Source of the DNA: CBDBJK01 sp965206395
GTDB lineage: Bacteria > Chloroflexota > Dehalococcoidia > Lucifugimonadales > CATOSD01
NCBI GenBank assembly: GCA_965206395.1
Contig: CBDBJK010000008.1
Coordinates: forward strand, 1 to 64,000
Reading direction: 5' to 3'
DNA: 64,000 nucleotides
Part shown: piece by piece, positions 62,328 through 64,000 of the stretch
Layout: each line of letters begins with the position of its first letter
Numbering within the stretch: the first letter of the stretch is position 1
Position numbers and translations under genes: made by a program
The notes under the pieces: model-generated
What the model was told of the DNA's origin: nothing
What the model saw: only the letters and a program-made list of their open reading frames with translations
Database searches by the model: none

Positions 62328-63548
62328 ATGGTTGTTGCTATTAACGAGGATATGTTCACTCAGGAAGTCCTGGCCGATCCGTACACTTACTATGGCCGGC
62401 TAAGAGAGGAAGACCCCGTCCACTGGAACGAGAAGTACGAACTGTGGGTAATCACGCGCCACGAAGACCTTGTTTGGCTCACTCGGCATCACGAGATGTT
62501 TTCTTCAGCGGTTTTCAAGAAGGATACAAGACCCGCCTATCCTGATATTAATGAGTCTGACACCGGACTATATGAGTACGTGAAGGACTATCAGGGAGAT
62601 CAGTTTATACAGCAAGATCGCCCCGCACATCTGGAGATGCGAAAGATAGTCAACGGATATTTCACTCCCAAGGCTATGGAAGCGTGGCGGCCTATGGTGA
62701 AGGAAGCCGTCAAAGACCTCCTCGACGCGGCGGAAGAGAAGGGACATATGGACATCATGCGGGATTTTGCCGTTCCGCTTCCTCTTCTGGTCATTGCTCA
62801 GATGATGGGTGTTCCCAAACAGGACCGGCCCTACATCAGGGAAATTGCCGAAAAACTGCTCAACATTGGACGGGGAGAACCTGACCGTATGCGTCCACTG
62901 ACGGAAGGCATGAAGCAGATGATTGAATACGTTTCTCCCTTGGTTGACAAGAGGATTGTCGAACCTGAGGACGACTTCATCTCGGTGCTAGCCCAAGGCG
63001 AGAAGCAGGGCGTGTTCAGCCGCCATCAAGTGCTGGTGAATACGTCTCTGTTACTGCTGGCAGGACATGAAACCACGATCAACCTCCTTGCTAATGGCAC
63101 TCTATCCTTCATTCGCAATCCCGACCAGTGGGAGCTGCTCAAGCAAGACCCCGCTGGAATGACTCGGAAGGCGACGGAGGAGTGTCTTCGCCATGATTCG
63201 TCCGTCAAGTCCATACAGCGCATAGCCTCGCAGGACGTCGAGATGAGAGGAAAGACTCTCCGCAAAGACGACCGTATAAGATGGTTTATATCCTCGGCTA
63301 ATCGCGACCCTCGCAAATTCGAGAACCCTGACGAGTTTGATATTACCCGATGGCCTAACCCCCACGTGGCCTTTGGCGCCGGAACCCATCATTGCCTTGG
63401 CGCAACACTTGTACGTGTAGAAGGACAGGAGGCGTTCAAGGCCCTGGTCGAGCGATTCCCCAACTTCGATCTGGAGACGGACAAGCTAGAATATCATCCG
63501 AGCATCACCTTCCGCTCTCTCAAATCCATGCCCGTTACCTGGAACTAG
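62328..63548 (+). CDS. Cytochrome P450
   Basis: A 406-residue soluble bacterial P450. LLLLAGHETTINLLANG is the I-helix oxygen-activation motif, TEECLRHDSS the K-helix ExxR, and FGAGTHHCLGATLVR the heme-binding loop with the axial Cys. GGAGG precedes the ATG. It is followed ten bases later by a 3Fe-4S type ferredoxin, so electrons probably come from that protein and an unlinked reductase. Substrate not predictable. Confidence 0.96.
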   Translation: MVVAINEDMFTQEVLADPYTYYGRLREEDPVHWNEKYELWVITRHEDLVWLTRHHEMFSSAVFKKDTRPAYPDINESDTGLYEYVKDYQGDQFIQQDRPAHLEMRKIVNGYFTPKAMEAWRPMVKEAVKDLLDAAEEKGHMDIMRDFAVPLPLLVIAQMMGVPKQDRPYIREIAEKLLNIGRGEPDRMRPLTEGMKQMIEYVSPLVDKRIVEPEDDFISVLAQGEKQGVFSRHQVLVNTSLLLLAGHETTINLLANGTLSFIRNPDQWELLKQDPAGMTRKATEECLRHDSSVKSIQRIASQDVEMRGKTLRKDDRIRWFISSANRDPRKFENPDEFDITRWPNPHVAFGAGTHHCLGATLVRVEGQEAFKALVERFPNFDLETDKLEYHPSITFRSLKSMPVTWN

Positions 63549-63558
63549 GCGGTGTTGA

Positions 63559-63783
63559 ATGGCTCGAAAGTTGCGGATAACGGTCGACCACAACGTATGT
63601 GTAGGCAACGACATGTGCACCAACATCGCCACCAATGTATTCGCTCTGAACGACGACCTTCAGTCGGCGGTGGTGAATCCAGAGGGCGATCCTGTTGAGA
63701 AGGTCTTGGAGGCGGCGGAAAACTGCCCGGTCAGCGCTATCACGGTAGAGGATGAAGAAACAGGGGAAACGCTGTTTCCTTAA
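63559..63783 (+). CDS. Ferredoxin (3Fe-4S type), P450 partner
   Basis: A 74-residue ferredoxin: VDHNVCVGNDMCTNIATNVF and ENCPVSAITV give Cys-x5-Cys and a distant Cys-Pro, the arrangement of single 3Fe-4S ferredoxins that serve P450s. It is in an operon with the P450. Confidence 0.92.
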   Translation: MARKLRITVDHNVCVGNDMCTNIATNVFALNDDLQSAVVNPEGDPVEKVLEAAENCPVSAITVEDEETGETLFP

Positions 63784-63995
63784 CTTCCGCTAAGTGGGGC
63801 TGAACGCTTACAACCCTTTCTACGAATTTCTGATTCAGATAGCTTGAGCATATCGCTAATTCCCAGAGAGCCACGCTTAATCAGCAAGTTCGTCAATTCT
63901 TGCAGACCCTGCTGCGCGCCTTGTCTTCCGACTGCAGGCCTGTTCAGCTGTTGGTAGGGTATGAGTGATCCGGGGCCTCCTCGTCCAGAGGGCAT
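63780..63995 (-). pseudogene. C-terminal protein fragment within the repeat shared with 6353-6500
   Basis: On the minus strand GPGSLIPYQQLNRPAVGRQG, then QELTNLLIKRGSLGISDMLK and a tail ending at 63780. It is open to the window edge, so the gene may continue outside. The homologous plus-strand copy at 6353 stops being similar after SLGLGI. Family not recognised. Confidence 0.4.
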
Positions 63996-64000
63996 CTTAC

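Overview
The window looks like an accessory, insertion-sequence-rich stretch of a bacterial chromosome that breaks down small nitrogenous and one-carbon compounds. Duplicated amidohydrolase pairs, FAD oxidoreductases, a divergent M19 dipeptidase, DUF1800/DUF1501/NHL proteins and many decaying IS elements would fit a marine or host-associated Chloroflexota (SAR202-like Dehalococcoidia). No rRNA or intact housekeeping marker is present to prove this. I saw no tRNA, rRNA, CRISPR array or phage genes.

Layout. 270-4568: a LAL/LuxR regulator cut in two by an IS630 copy. 4831-6722: IS5 debris, an IS3-family element and a luciferase-like gene fragment. 6730-8925: M19 dipeptidase-like protein and FAD oxidoreductase. 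9401-10156: a glutaredoxin-DinB protein whose redox-active Cys is encoded by an in-frame TGA followed by a bacterial SECIS-like hairpin, so a candidate selenoprotein. 10355-11591: second IS630 copy. 11925-14596: hydantoinase-like and imidazolonepropionase-like amidohydrolases. 14925-24578: a complete N-methylglutamate (methylamine) pathway set, mgsABC-gmaS-mgdBCD-orf49-mgdA, on the minus strand. 24970-26379: divergent amidase. 26619-29359: two further IS630 copies, the second splitting a small membrane-protein gene. 29895-35104: full urease operon ureABCGDEF. 35319-38255: IS5 element, eroded amidase, cytosine-deaminase-like enzyme, IS5 remnant. 38624-42335: DUF1800-NHL-DUF1501. 42740-43936: another IS5. 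44025-46474: beta-propeller protein and formaldehyde-dehydrogenase-like enzyme. 46924-52229: fragments (RidA, DnaA domain I), a SelA-like PLP enzyme, a frameshifted esterase, a CapA-like phosphoesterase and a small hypothetical gene. 52454-55743: ureidoglycolate lyase plus a second copy of the two-amidohydrolase operon. 56385-63783: hypothetical gene, IS66 debris, secreted RCC1-RTX protein, class III aminotransferase, epoxide hydrolase, P450 and ferredoxin.

How it may work together (inference). Amidohydrolases, amidase and ureidoglycolate lyase would release urea, ammonia and small amines. Urease converts urea to ammonia. The N-methylglutamate pathway turns methylamine into glutamate and a formaldehyde-level C1 unit, and the FdhA-like dehydrogenase could oxidise formaldehyde.

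Regulation. A dispersed 100-150 bp module with TTGACA-N17-TAyAGT and a conserved spacer recurs upstream of at least four separate catabolic genes, always pointing at the gene. Two more copies point at nothing, and three are degenerate or partial. It looks like a shared promoter family. Four nearly identical IS630 copies show recent transposition; two of them interrupt genes that can be rebuilt exactly in silico.
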